Source of the DNA: an uncultured Bacilli bacterium
GTDB taxonomy: Bacteria; Bacillota_I; Bacilli_A; RF39; UBA660
Length of the DNA stretch: 64,000 nt
Assembly (NCBI GenBank): GCA_934095845.1
Contig: CAKOKS010000002.1
Span: 62,001-126,000 of the forward strand
Direction: 5' to 3'
Position 1 is the first letter of the stretch. The number at the start of each line of letters is the position of its first letter. Both the position numbers and the translations under genes were made by a program. Positions 26,581-34,615 of this stretch are shown here, in pieces. The notes below the pieces were generated by a model. That model saw only the letters and a list, made by a program, of their open reading frames with translations, did not search any database and was not told where the DNA came from.

Positions 26581-27231
26581 TTAGTCAATCTTAATAGTTT
26601 CTTCTATATTTAGTATTTTATATTTTATATCAAACTTTTCAAAATTTTCTTTTAAATAATTTAAATCCGTTGGATACATGTCATTATCCATATGTACTGG
26701 TAGCACTAATTTAGCTCCAAGTTCTTTTGCAAATAGAGCCGCTTCATATGAAGACATTGTAAGCCCATGTGCAGTAACAGGTAAAGCAACAATATCAGCT
26801 TTATAATCATTCTTAAAACATATTGTATCACTTGTTGAATAAAAGCGATGGTTTCCGTCATCTATTATATAACCAACATTTTCAAACACTTCTTTTCCAT
26901 CTTTTAGATTTGGATTATATCCATGGACAGCTTTAACTACTTCAATTTTTAAATCATCGAATGTAATAGTGTCATTTTCTTTTACAAAATTAATATTTAA
27001 TTCTGGAAATTCGTTTTGAACCTCTTGTGTTGAATAAATTGGAATATTTAACTCTTTTAAAATATCTGCTTTTACATGATCTGTATGTTTATGTGTAATT
27101 AAAATTATGTCAGCTTTTTTCCAGGCTTCAAAAAATTTTTCTTGATATTTTAAACCTCCAGCATCAATCAATATCTTTTTATTATTTATTTCAACCATTA
27201 CGCATGATTGTGGGTATTTAGTTATTTTCAT
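26581..27231 (-). CDS. Metallo-beta-lactamase-fold metal-dependent hydrolase (UPF0173/YtkL-like)
   Basis: 216 aa. THKHTDHVKADIL is the HxHxDH zinc motif near residue 46; a later GLTMSSYEAALFAKELGAKLVLPVHMD supplies further ligands. Similar to small UPF0173-type hydrolases with no settled substrate. Confidence 0.8.
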   Translation of the reverse strand: MKITKYPQSCVMVEINNKKILIDAGGLKYQEKFFEAWKKADIILITHKHTDHVKADILKELNIPIYSTQEVQNEFPELNINFVKENDTITFDDLKIEVVKAVHGYNPNLKDGKEVFENVGYIIDDGNHRFYSTSDTICFKNDYKADIVALPVTAHGLTMSSYEAALFAKELGAKLVLPVHMDNDMYPTDLNYLKENFEKFDIKYKILNIEETIKID

Positions 27232-27268
27232 ATATTTTCCTTTCTATTTTATTATAACAAAATTATTA

Positions 27269-27671
27269 TTAACTTTTAAGTATTGGTATAAAAATGCTTT
27301 CTTTATCTTGTGGTTTTAAGGATGAATCGAAATATTTTCTTATAGCATTTGCTAAGTTAACTCTATTTAAGCAAAAAGTTTTAAATTGTACTTCAATGGA
27401 GGAATCCATTTTAGTAGAATCAAATTCTAATCCAAATTCAGTTATATTATTGACACTTGCAAGTTTTGCATAAGGATTTTCTCTTAACGGATTATCATCA
27501 TTTAATGAAACAGTTAAATTAATATATCTTGGATAATTTTGTATTGTATTAATAAAATTTTGTTTTAACACCAGATTTTATATTTTTATAATCTAAAATA
27601 TTATACATCGGATTTAAGTATTCTTTTAAATTAGTATCCAATTGGTCCAACTCTAATAATTTTCTTTCCAT
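27269..27671 (-). pseudogene. Frameshifted small gene, function unknown
   Basis: A well-placed AAAGGAG and ATG at 27671 open a 40-codon frame (MERKLLELDQLDTNLKEYL...) that stops at 27549. The neighbouring frame, open from 27577 to 27269, continues for about 100 codons (...NFINTIQNYPRYINLTVSL...) with no ribosome binding site of its own. The junction is the homopolymer-rich stretch around 27549-27571. A one-base indel would join them into a protein of about 140 aa. Either an inactive gene, a sequencing error, or programmed frameshifting. I recognise no family. Confidence 0.65.
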
Positions 27672-27710
27672 AATAACTCCTTTAATTTTCATTATTATAC
27701 CATTACAACA

Positions 27711-27815
27711 AAAAAAATGCCATCCATAATGGATGGCCAGGGGGTTTTGGTTGATATACTAACATTGTTAATAATCGTTAGATATATCGGGCATGATAGG
27801 AAGTCTATCATGCTA
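27711..27815 (-). ncRNA. Candidate structured small RNA, about 105 nt
   Basis: On minus, the predicted start at 27815 is followed at once by a 9-bp hairpin (GCATGATAG / CTATCATGC, 27791-27813), a second imperfect hairpin (GATAT...TAAC / GTTA...ATATC, 27753-27788), an unpaired ACCCCC stretch and a terminator hairpin (GCCATCC / GGATGGC) with eight T. No open frame of useful length. No gene follows in the correct arrangement for a riboswitch, since the terminator comes before the next ribosome binding site at 27678. Confidence 0.55.
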
Positions 27816-27821
27816 CATATA

Positions 27822-27850
27822 ATGATATACAAATTTTAAAATTCTGTCAA
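27822..27850 (-). promoter_or_regulatory. Promoter of the candidate sRNA
   Basis: Minus strand perfect TTGACA, 17 bp, TATCAT (one mismatch). It lies 33 bp downstream of the HMA-like gene's stop. Confidence 0.65.
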
Positions 27851-27882
27851 TATATTTGAATACAAATTTTAAATATTGACAC

Positions 27883-28320
27883 TTATAGTTCTTTTATTAT
27901 TTGTTCTAATTTTTTATTGTTTATTTTATCTGGATTATAGCCTAATTTTAATGTTACATTGAAAAAGTCTCTACCATCTTCATATGATGCTAAATTTATT
28001 CCATCTATTTCTAGTAGTTCTTCTATTGTTCCATTCATACAATATTCACAACACCCATCACCTAAAAATATTTCTTTATTAATATTTTTTTCTTCAAATT
28101 TGTTAAATGATAGTATAGAAGGTACGTTTACTGCATCTACATATTCTATAAGTTTATCTTTTATATCAATAATTGATATTTTTTTATCGTTATATAATAT
28201 ATTAATGTCAGTTTTCCATTTATCTTCTTTTATATGAACTTCTTTTATTCCATCAAGGCTTAATAAGAACTCATCTATTTTATCTTTATATGTATCTATT
28301 AATATTTCAAATTTTTTCAT
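27883..28320 (-). CDS. Protein with two HMA-like (ferredoxin-fold) domains
   Basis: 145 aa. The second half has GDGCCEYCMNGTIEELLEIDGI, resembling the metal-binding loop and helix of heavy-metal-associated domains (C-x-x-C then a Leu/Ile-rich helix ending in G-I), here with an extra Cys. The first half has a similar helix-GI-strand pattern (FLLSLDGIKEVHIKED) but no cysteines. A metal-chaperone role is possible; not a standard CopZ. Ten bp separate recG's stop from this start, so it is co-transcribed with recG. Confidence 0.5.
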   Translation of the reverse strand: MKKFEILIDTYKDKIDEFLLSLDGIKEVHIKEDKWKTDINILYNDKKISIIDIKDKLIEYVDAVNVPSILSFNKFEEKNINKEIFLGDGCCEYCMNGTIEELLEIDGINLASYEDGRDFFNVTLKLGYNPDKINNKKLEQIIKEL

Positions 28321-28329
28321 AAAAATCTC

Positions 28330-30315
28330 CTAATCATTATTATTCATTAAGCTTTCTAATATAGCATTATAATACGAGTAATTTCTAAAACTATTTTCAA
28401 TATTATCTAGAATAAATTTATCAACATCCTTTTTACATTGTAAAAGTATCTTATAATCTTTCTTTAAATCTGCAATTTTAAATACCATATCTCCACTTTG
28501 TCTTATTCCAAATAAATCTCCACTTCCACGCATTTTAAAGTCCATTTCAGAAACATAGAATCCATCATTACTTTCTTCTAATACATGTAATCTTTCTTTT
28601 TCTTGATCACTTATTAAAATACATTTTGAATCTAAGCTATTTCTTCCAACTCTTCCTCTTAATTGGTGTAGAGTTGCAAGTCCAAAACGTTCTGCATTAA
28701 ATATAACCATTAATGTTGCATTTTTGACATCTACACCTACTTCTATTACAGTTGTAGATATAATTAAATCTAGTTTTCCTTCTTTAAAATTGTTAATAAC
28801 TCTGTCTTTATCAACATTTTTCATTTTACCATGTAATATATCTATTTTTATATCACTTATATTTTTACTAATAAGTTCGTATATAGTATTTACATCATTT
28901 AAATCAGATTCACTTTCCTCTATTAAAGGAGCTACGACATAAACTTGATGATGATTATCAATCTCTTCTTTAATTGTTTTTAAAACAATTTCCATTTCAC
29001 TAAACTTTAATACTTTAGTAGCTATATCTTTTCTTCCAGCTGGTTTTTCTTTAATAATAGAAATATCCATATCACCATAAATTGTTAAAGCGTATGTTCT
29101 TGGTATTGGTGTTGCTGATAAATAAAGAACATCAACAAACTCACCTTTATTTTGTAAACTCTTTCTTTGATTAACTCCAAAACGATGTTGTTCATCAGTT
29201 ACTACTAAACCAATATTTTTAAATTCGACATCATCTTCAAGCATTGCATGTGTTCCAATTAAAACATCTACTTCTCCATTTTTTAATTTTTCTTTAATTA
29301 CTTCTTTTTGCTTTTTAGTTTTACTTCCTACAAGAAATTCAACTCTAATATCGGGAAATAAACTTATAAAGTTTTCATAATGTTGACTTGCTAATACTTC
29401 AGTTGGAGCAAGTATTGCACTTTGATAACCACATTTATAATTTAACATAACAGCAATAAATGCAACTATAGTTTTACCACATCCAACATCTCCCATTATA
29501 AGTCTATTCATTCTTTTAAAACTATTAAAGTCATCTATAATTTCATTTAAGGTTGCTTCTTGATCACCTGTTAAACTATAAGGTATTTGTTTCTTTATTG
29601 AATCAATCATAGATTCATCAACGTGTTTAATTACATAATCATTAAACAATTGATTTCTATATTTTATAATATTTATTTTAAACAAGAATTCAAATAACTC
29701 TTCATATTTTAATTTTAAATTAGCTTTTTTTGTTTCTTCTAAACTTGTTGGAAAATGTATCTCTTTTATAGCATCTTTACTTTTAATAAATCCATACATG
29801 TCATTTATAAAATCAGGTACTATTTCATTTATTTCAATATTGCTTTCTAATATAGATTTAATACTGCTTTCTAATGTTGAAGTTTTAAGACCATTAACTA
29901 AATGATATACAGGTTCTACTTCAGTTTTATAAATAGGTTTAAGTTTAATATCACTTGCTATAAATTGGTTTTTATCCTTTTTATATTTTCCAACTAATGT
30001 AATATATTTACCAACTGTTAAATATCTATTTATAAAAGCACGATTAAATATAACAACATTGCATCTTATATTATTTGTTAGAAATGTAAAACTAATTTTA
30101 TTTAAGTTTCTTTTAATGTAACTAAGTTTTGGTACTCCTTCTATCATTCCAGTAATACATATTTGTTCATCTTCATGATTAAGTATGTTTTCTGGACTAT
30201 AAATATTATAACGATATGGATAATACCTAACTAGTTCATCTACAGAATATATATTAATTTTATTTAATAATTCTTTTGTTTTTGGACCAATTCCTTTTAC
30301 GTTTTCTAGTTCCAT
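28330..30315 (-). CDS. recG: ATP-dependent DNA helicase RecG
   Basis: 661 aa. Remodels stalled forks and branched DNA. Wedge (OB) domain early (ENVKGIGPKTKELL, YYPYRY), then SF2 motifs: Walker A MGDVGCGKTIVA, DEQHRFG motif II, LSATPIPRT motif III, ERFGLATLHQLRGRVGR motif VI, and a C-terminal RGSGDLFGIRQSG. ATG 30315 with GGAGGA just upstream; the longer in-frame start lacks a site. Confidence 0.96.
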   Translation of the reverse strand: MELENVKGIGPKTKELLNKINIYSVDELVRYYPYRYNIYSPENILNHEDEQICITGMIEGVPKLSYIKRNLNKISFTFLTNNIRCNVVIFNRAFINRYLTVGKYITLVGKYKKDKNQFIASDIKLKPIYKTEVEPVYHLVNGLKTSTLESSIKSILESNIEINEIVPDFINDMYGFIKSKDAIKEIHFPTSLEETKKANLKLKYEELFEFLFKINIIKYRNQLFNDYVIKHVDESMIDSIKKQIPYSLTGDQEATLNEIIDDFNSFKRMNRLIMGDVGCGKTIVAFIAVMLNYKCGYQSAILAPTEVLASQHYENFISLFPDIRVEFLVGSKTKKQKEVIKEKLKNGEVDVLIGTHAMLEDDVEFKNIGLVVTDEQHRFGVNQRKSLQNKGEFVDVLYLSATPIPRTYALTIYGDMDISIIKEKPAGRKDIATKVLKFSEMEIVLKTIKEEIDNHHQVYVVAPLIEESESDLNDVNTIYELISKNISDIKIDILHGKMKNVDKDRVINNFKEGKLDLIISTTVIEVGVDVKNATLMVIFNAERFGLATLHQLRGRVGRNSLDSKCILISDQEKERLHVLEESNDGFYVSEMDFKMRGSGDLFGIRQSGDMVFKIADLKKDYKILLQCKKDVDKFILDNIENSFRNYSYYNAILESLMNNND

Positions 30316-30356
30316 ATGTTCCTCCATAAAAATTTCAAATAAAAGTCAAAAAAGTG

Positions 30357-30385
30357 TTGACAAAAATAGGCAAATCGATTAGTAT
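30357..30385 (+). promoter_or_regulatory. Promoter of the second candidate sRNA
   Basis: Perfect TTGACA, 17 bp, TAGTAT. It lies just upstream of recG and points away from it. Confidence 0.6.
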
Positions 30386-30391
30386 ATGTAG

Positions 30392-30489
30392 TACCAATTC
30401 ACTTACAGGCGAATTGGTGCTAGTATCACACTAGCCAACCCCTTTTTATTCTTTGAAGCAGTTCTCAGGGGGACTGCTTCGTTTTTTTT
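30392..30489 (+). ncRNA. Candidate sRNA with predicted pseudoknot, about 98 nt
   Basis: Three hairpins in tandem: ACCAATTC / GAATTGGT (30393-30418), GCTAGT / ACTAGC (30419-30435), and a terminator GAAGCAGT / ACTGCTTC (30455-30480) with eight T. The unpaired CCCCT (30439-30443) can pair with AGGGG in the terminator loop (30467-30471), a classic H-type pseudoknot. It has its own promoter and no plus-strand gene downstream, so a trans-acting or antisense RNA is more likely than a riboswitch. No known family recognised. Confidence 0.6.
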
Positions 30490-30523
30490 GTTTATAATTA
30501 TTATATCAAAAAAAAGATAATAT

Positions 30524-31039
30524 TTATAAATAATTAAATATTACCTTTTCATCAAACTCATATTTATATATGGGTTTTTTTATTTTATTTGAAATATCAG
30601 TATCACCTATAGTTAAAATATATTTTTTATCTAAACTATTTATTATATTAGTGTTATATTTATTAACTACTATTTCATTATTATTTTTATAACAATAGTT
30701 TATTGAACTAGACCAATTCATTATTATTACATTATCATCTGTTACATGTTTTTTTATTATATCTAAGTCATTTATTATCTTATAGTTAATTAATCCCATT
30801 GATTCAAATACATATTTAAAAGTAAAAAGATCACTGTTGGAAAGAAGAGTATCTAGAATAAAAGTATATTTAATTTTAAAAATATTTTTTTCTAGAATTT
30901 TATTTAAATAATCTATAAGTTTGAATACATCATCAACAGTTCCATGTTTTATATATTTAGAATCATATTTTTTTAATTTATCGGAGTATGTATATATGTA
31001 TTTATCAGTTAATTTAACATATATATTTTTTATATTAAT
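30524..31039 (-). CDS. Unidentified gene after spoIIQ; possible degenerate actin-like (MreB/Mbl) protein
   Basis: A 171-codon open frame overlaps the spoIIQ stop by 5 bp but contains no ATG, GTG or TTG before residue 81 (ATG 30799). An ATT at 31039, followed by AAT ATA AAA, is the best coupled start. Parts (KHGTVDDVFKLIDYLNKIL, KIKYTFILDTLLSN, FKYVFESMGLINYKIIND) vaguely follow the MreB order of D-G-V...helix...strand...G-A...E, and Bacillus has mbl two genes after spoIIQ. It lacks ATP-binding motifs. The family call is weak; the reading frame itself is better supported. Confidence 0.4.
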   Translation of the reverse strand: MNIKNIYVKLTDKYIYTYSDKLKKYDSKYIKHGTVDDVFKLIDYLNKILEKNIFKIKYTFILDTLLSNSDLFTFKYVFESMGLINYKIINDLDIIKKHVTDDNVIIMNWSSSINYCYKNNNEIVVNKYNTNIINSLDKKYILTIGDTDISNKIKKPIYKYEFDEKVIFNYL

Positions 31040-31667
31040 TCATCTCTTCAATTTTAGTATTGAAATACTTTTCTGGGTTTACATACTCACCATTATATAT
31101 TAATTCACATAGTAACATATTTTGACTAACTGAAACTATTTTATTATTACCACTTTTTCCAATTACTTCACCAGTTTGAACCATATCTCCAACATTAACA
31201 TTAGTGCTAGATAAACTTGAATATTTACTTGTTAAGTTGTTTTTATGTTTAATTTCAATAGTTTTTCCAAACATTTCATCATCACTTACGTTGATTACTT
31301 CTCCTTCAAATACAGCTAAGACATCAAATGACTTTTCACTTCCATAAAGGACACCTGTATTTGGTAGATATGTTCTTTCATATTTAATTAAAGATTTTTG
31401 TTTTTGTTCTTCATCACTTGCTTTATCATAGAAGTTAATATGAATAGAAACAGATTCATCACTGAAAGGATGTTTGATTAAATTTTCTATTTCTGAGTTT
31501 ACTGGTAAGTAATAATTAGCAATATCTCTTAATACATAAGAATTATTGTCAACATTCATTGATTTTATAATACTTTTTGATACTCCAATAGTTATACCAA
31601 CTAATCCAGCAATTAGTAAAACAAATAAACTAGTTACAACCCAAGATTTTAATCTTCTCTTTTTCAT
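31035..31667 (-). CDS. spoIIQ: SpoIIQ-like degenerate LytM (M23) protein
   Basis: 210 aa. N-terminal transmembrane helix (about 12-32), then an M23/LytM domain: VLAVFEGEVINVSDD, TIEIKHKNNLTSKYSSLSS, VGDMVQTGEVIGKSGNN. The histidines needed for zinc peptidases are missing: the usual HxH position reads NMLLCELIYNGEYVNP. SpoIIQ of Bacillus is likewise inactive and bridges the forespore and mother cell with SpoIIIAH. Position directly after spoIID supports the call. Confidence 0.8.
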   Translation of the reverse strand: MKKRRLKSWVVTSLFVLLIAGLVGITIGVSKSIIKSMNVDNNSYVLRDIANYYLPVNSEIENLIKHPFSDESVSIHINFYDKASDEEQKQKSLIKYERTYLPNTGVLYGSEKSFDVLAVFEGEVINVSDDEMFGKTIEIKHKNNLTSKYSSLSSTNVNVGDMVQTGEVIGKSGNNKIVSVSQNMLLCELIYNGEYVNPEKYFNTKIEEMN

Positions 31668-31712
31668 CTTTATCCACCTTCCTAATAGAAAGTGTTTACG
31701 GATATTTAAAAA

Positions 31713-32618
31713 TTATACATAAATATTTGCAAATTCATCTGTATTATAGTAATAACTTAAAATATATTTATAGTCTTTACTCATTTTAGCAAGTTCATTA
31801 GCTCCACTTTGACTCATTCCTACTCCATGGCCATATCCAAAAGTTGTTATAGTTATTTTATCTCCATCTATAGAAATTGAAAAATCAGTGCTTCTTAAAC
31901 CTAAAAGTTTTCTAAATTCAATACCTGTATATGTTTTAGAGCCAACTTGGACTTTCTCAACATGGTTAGTTTTGTTTCTACTTAATATATCGATTGTTGT
32001 AAACTCGCCTAATTTTTCTATTAGCTCTTGTTTTGTGAATGTAGTATCGCGTTTATATCCACTAGTGCCTGTATCCCATGGTGAAGAAACTGATGTTATG
32101 TCGTTACTTTTAAAAACAGTCATTCCGTTTTCAGTATAGCCATTTGATGTTGAAAAGTAATAAGTTTTAAACAAGTCACTATTCTTTTTGATAATAATAC
32201 CTTCAGTATTTTTAACAGCATTAGTTACAATTGTTTTGTATTTATTATAAGTACTTCCCCATTTTTCTTTCATAGCATCATCGTTTATATAACATTGATC
32301 AGTTGAAGTCACTAAATTCTCTTCATTAAAATTTTCTTTTTTCATCTTATAATAAGCAAAACTTCTTGCTGCTATAGCTTGAGCTTTTAATGCTTCTTCA
32401 TTATAAGATGCTGGCATTTCGCAAGCAACTACACCAACAATATAATTTTCTAAAGTTTCATCAACTTGTTGTTTGGGTTCTTCTACTACTTCCTTACTCT
32501 CTAATTTAGGTAGTTTTTCAAAAAATTCTTCTTTATTAAAAGATGAGTTGTATTTATAAAAAAACAACCCTAGATATAATGCTAAGATTGGTACTGATGC
32601 ATAAGTTACTATTTTCAT
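31713..32618 (-). CDS. spoIID: Stage II sporulation protein D, lytic transglycosylase
   Basis: 301 aa. Membrane anchor (about 5-23), then the SpoIID domain: VGVVACEMPASYNEEALKAQ with the catalytic Glu, AIAARSFAYYK, STDQCYIND, YYFSTSNGYTE, SSPWD and the C-terminal GHGVGMSQSGANELA. It degrades septal peptidoglycan denuded of stem peptides during engulfment. Eight bp separate it from the DUF1146 gene upstream, so it belongs to the rpiB operon. Confidence 0.93.
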   Translation of the reverse strand: MKIVTYASVPILALYLGLFFYKYNSSFNKEEFFEKLPKLESKEVVEEPKQQVDETLENYIVGVVACEMPASYNEEALKAQAIAARSFAYYKMKKENFNEENLVTSTDQCYINDDAMKEKWGSTYNKYKTIVTNAVKNTEGIIIKKNSDLFKTYYFSTSNGYTENGMTVFKSNDITSVSSPWDTGTSGYKRDTTFTKQELIEKLGEFTTIDILSRNKTNHVEKVQVGSKTYTGIEFRKLLGLRSTDFSISIDGDKITITTFGYGHGVGMSQSGANELAKMSKDYKYILSYYYNTDEFANIYV

Positions 32619-32626
32619 GATTCCTC

Positions 32627-32818
32627 CTATATTATTGATATACTCATTATATCATATAAAAAATTTGCTAAAATATAACTTAAACATAGAATAAAAATTA
32701 TCGATAAGAATCTTGCTTCCCATATATGGTTCTTTTTAATGAATCCTTCAAAGTTTATTCCTGATACAGCAAAAGTGCACATTAAAATGGAAATAGCATA
32801 AATAATTAGTTTAGTCAT
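32627..32818 (-). CDS. DUF1146/YwzB-like two-helix membrane protein
   Basis: 63 aa with two hydrophobic helices. INFEGFIKKNHIWEARFLSIIF matches the DUF1146 core (N-F-E-x-F-I/L-K-K...A-R-x-L). In Bacillus ywzB lies near murAA-spoIID, the same context as here. Function unknown. Overlaps rpiB by 8 bp. Confidence 0.75.
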   Translation of the reverse strand: MTKLIIYAISILMCTFAVSGINFEGFIKKNHIWEARFLSIIFILCLSYILANFLYDIMSISII

Positions 32819-33251
32819 GATCTATTTCCTCAATCATTTTAATTCTTCTAACGTGTCTTTCTTCACCTGCAAAGTCAGTTTTAATAAATTCATCAACCAT
32901 ATCTAAAATATTTGACATAGGTTCTTTATAACTCATCGCGATTATATTGGCATTATTATGAAATTTTGCTAAATGAGCATCATTTACTGAACATATACGA
33001 GCACATCTAATTCCATGTATTTTATTGGCAGCTATACTCATACCTATTCCTGTTCCACATAAAAGTATACCTTCATCAACTTCATGATTTTTCACAGCAT
33101 TGGCTACTTTAAATGCAAATACTGGGTAATCATCTGTATCATAGTTTTCTGGGCTATAATCTACTACTTCAATTCCAAAACTTCTTAAATGATCAATTAT
33201 TATTTTCTTTTCATTAACTCCATTGTGATCTGTTGCTATTCCTATTTTCAT
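32811..33251 (-). CDS. rpiB: Ribose-5-phosphate isomerase B
   Basis: 146 aa. Interconverts ribose-5-phosphate and ribulose-5-phosphate. MKIGIATDHNG start, active-site GILLCGTGIGMSIAANK with the catalytic Cys, and CSVNDAHLAKFHNNANIIAMS are family hallmarks. ATGA overlap with the ATP-grasp gene upstream. Confidence 0.94.
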   Translation of the reverse strand: MKIGIATDHNGVNEKKIIIDHLRSFGIEVVDYSPENYDTDDYPVFAFKVANAVKNHEVDEGILLCGTGIGMSIAANKIHGIRCARICSVNDAHLAKFHNNANIIAMSYKEPMSNILDMVDEFIKTDFAGEERHVRRIKMIEEIDHD

Positions 33252-34246
33252 TATTCTTCCTCCATTGCTTTTTTAAATACTGGTAAAAGTCCAATATTTC
33301 CAGTTCTATGAACAGGTAGTTGATATAAATCATGACCGGGAAAATCATTTCCTTCTATTAAACAAGGTTTGTTCTCTCCTAAGCAAACATCCCATGCTAT
33401 ATAACCAACTTCAGGTACTTTTTCACAAGCATCTATACATAATTTTTTTACACTATCCCACATAGGTATTTTTACACCAACTATAGGTTTATTTGTAAAG
33501 GGGTGAACCTCATAAACATTTGTATTTTTATCTATAGCTTTATAGTTAATCATTCCAGTTTCAACATCAACTGCTGTTACCATACCTCCATGATTAAAGT
33601 TATCTACAACATTACCTGAATTACCTATTCTTAAATATGCAGTAACAACTTTTTTATTTAAAGTTACAACTCTTAATGTATTAACGCTTAAAGGATATAA
33701 ATCGTTTAATACTTTATTTTGTTTAGCTACTTCTTCTACTAATATTTGGTTATTTTCAAGTAACTTATGATATAATTCTTCAGCACTAAATTTAGTTGTA
33801 TCAATTTTTTCTACACCTTTTCCACAAGATAAACCAACTGGTTTAACTATAATTGTTGAGTGTTTTCTAATAAAACTTTTAAATTCATCTAAATTATCCA
33901 TCGTTAATTTTAACCAGTCACGATTTAAATATTCATCAAATATTTCATTAAAAATACATTTATCTTCAAATTTATAAATTGATGATGGATCATTATATTT
34001 TTTACAAATAGCATTGTTGATTCCTCTAGTAATAACTGTTTTTCTTTCTTTACCATTCATTTTATACATCTCGAATTGATAGTAATCAACATAACCTGCT
34101 TGATATTTTAAACCACACCAAACAACATCACAAAAGATAAATGGTTTAAATTTATGATTTCTATCATGAACCATGTCTATTGTTTTAAACATATTTCCAA
34201 AATTCATATTTTTAATTCTTTTTATTAAATAAGTTGCTTTACTCAA
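33251..34246 (-). CDS. Sugar-transfer-associated ATP-grasp protein
   Basis: About 331 aa. The ATP-grasp fold shows STIIVKPVGLSCGKGVEKI (nucleotide loop), NQILVEEVAKQ, and late GYIAWDVCLGENKPCLIEGNDFPG with metal-binding residues. The N-terminal KTIDMVHDRNHK and VVWCGLKYQAGYVDYYQFEMY fit the ATPgrasp_ST family found beside polysaccharide genes. Probably forms an amide bond between a carboxylate and an amine on a glycan; substrate unknown. The TTG start at 34246 follows AGGTGA by 3-4 nt. Confidence 0.7.
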   Translation of the reverse strand: MSKATYLIKRIKNMNFGNMFKTIDMVHDRNHKFKPFIFCDVVWCGLKYQAGYVDYYQFEMYKMNGKERKTVITRGINNAICKKYNDPSSIYKFEDKCIFNEIFDEYLNRDWLKLTMDNLDEFKSFIRKHSTIIVKPVGLSCGKGVEKIDTTKFSAEELYHKLLENNQILVEEVAKQNKVLNDLYPLSVNTLRVVTLNKKVVTAYLRIGNSGNVVDNFNHGGMVTAVDVETGMINYKAIDKNTNVYEVHPFTNKPIVGVKIPMWDSVKKLCIDACEKVPEVGYIAWDVCLGENKPCLIEGNDFPGHDLYQLPVHRTGNIGLLPVFKKAMEEE

Positions 34247-34275
34247 TTTAATCACCTATTTATATTTTACCATAC

Positions 34276-34303
34276 AAAAAAAAAATAGACACATAAGTGT
34301 CTA
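34276..34303 (-). terminator. Terminator of rpmE
   Basis: Minus-strand stem TAGACAC / GTGTCTA with loop TTAT, then ten T. Very strong. Confidence 0.9.
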
Positions 34304-34314
34304 ATTCTTTACAA

Positions 34315-34521
34315 TTAATCTTTATTAATATTGTATTTTTTGTTGAATTGTTCAATTTTACCAGTTTTTTTACGTTTTCCTTGAGCTCCTGTATAGAATG
34401 GATGACATTCAGAACATACTTCAAGTAATTGTTCTTCTTTGTTACTCATTGCTTCAAATGTAGCTCCACATGCACATTTAAAAGTACATTTAACTTGTTT
34501 TGGATGTAAATTTGCTTTCAT
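34315..34521 (-). CDS. rpmE: 50S ribosomal protein L31, type A (zinc form)
   Basis: 68 aa. CACG and CSECHPFY hold the zinc ion (C+ form), and MKANLHPKQV is the usual start. Part of the large ribosomal subunit. The zinc-containing version is normally expressed when zinc is plentiful. Follows murA, as in Bacillus-type gene order, and ends with a strong terminator. Confidence 0.96.
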   Translation of the reverse strand: MKANLHPKQVKCTFKCACGATFEAMSNKEEQLLEVCSECHPFYTGAQGKRKKTGKIEQFNKKYNINKD

Positions 34522-34615
34522 TTAAATCCTCCTTCCGCCATAACTAAATTTAGTTATAGAAATTCACTAATTGATAGTATATCATAAATCAGTTTTTTTT
34601 CAACTATTTTTATAA

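Noticed and set aside
27711..27815. T-box or riboswitch for a downstream gene
   Set aside because: No T-box motif was seen, and the terminator is followed by an unrelated broken gene, so a free-standing RNA fits better.
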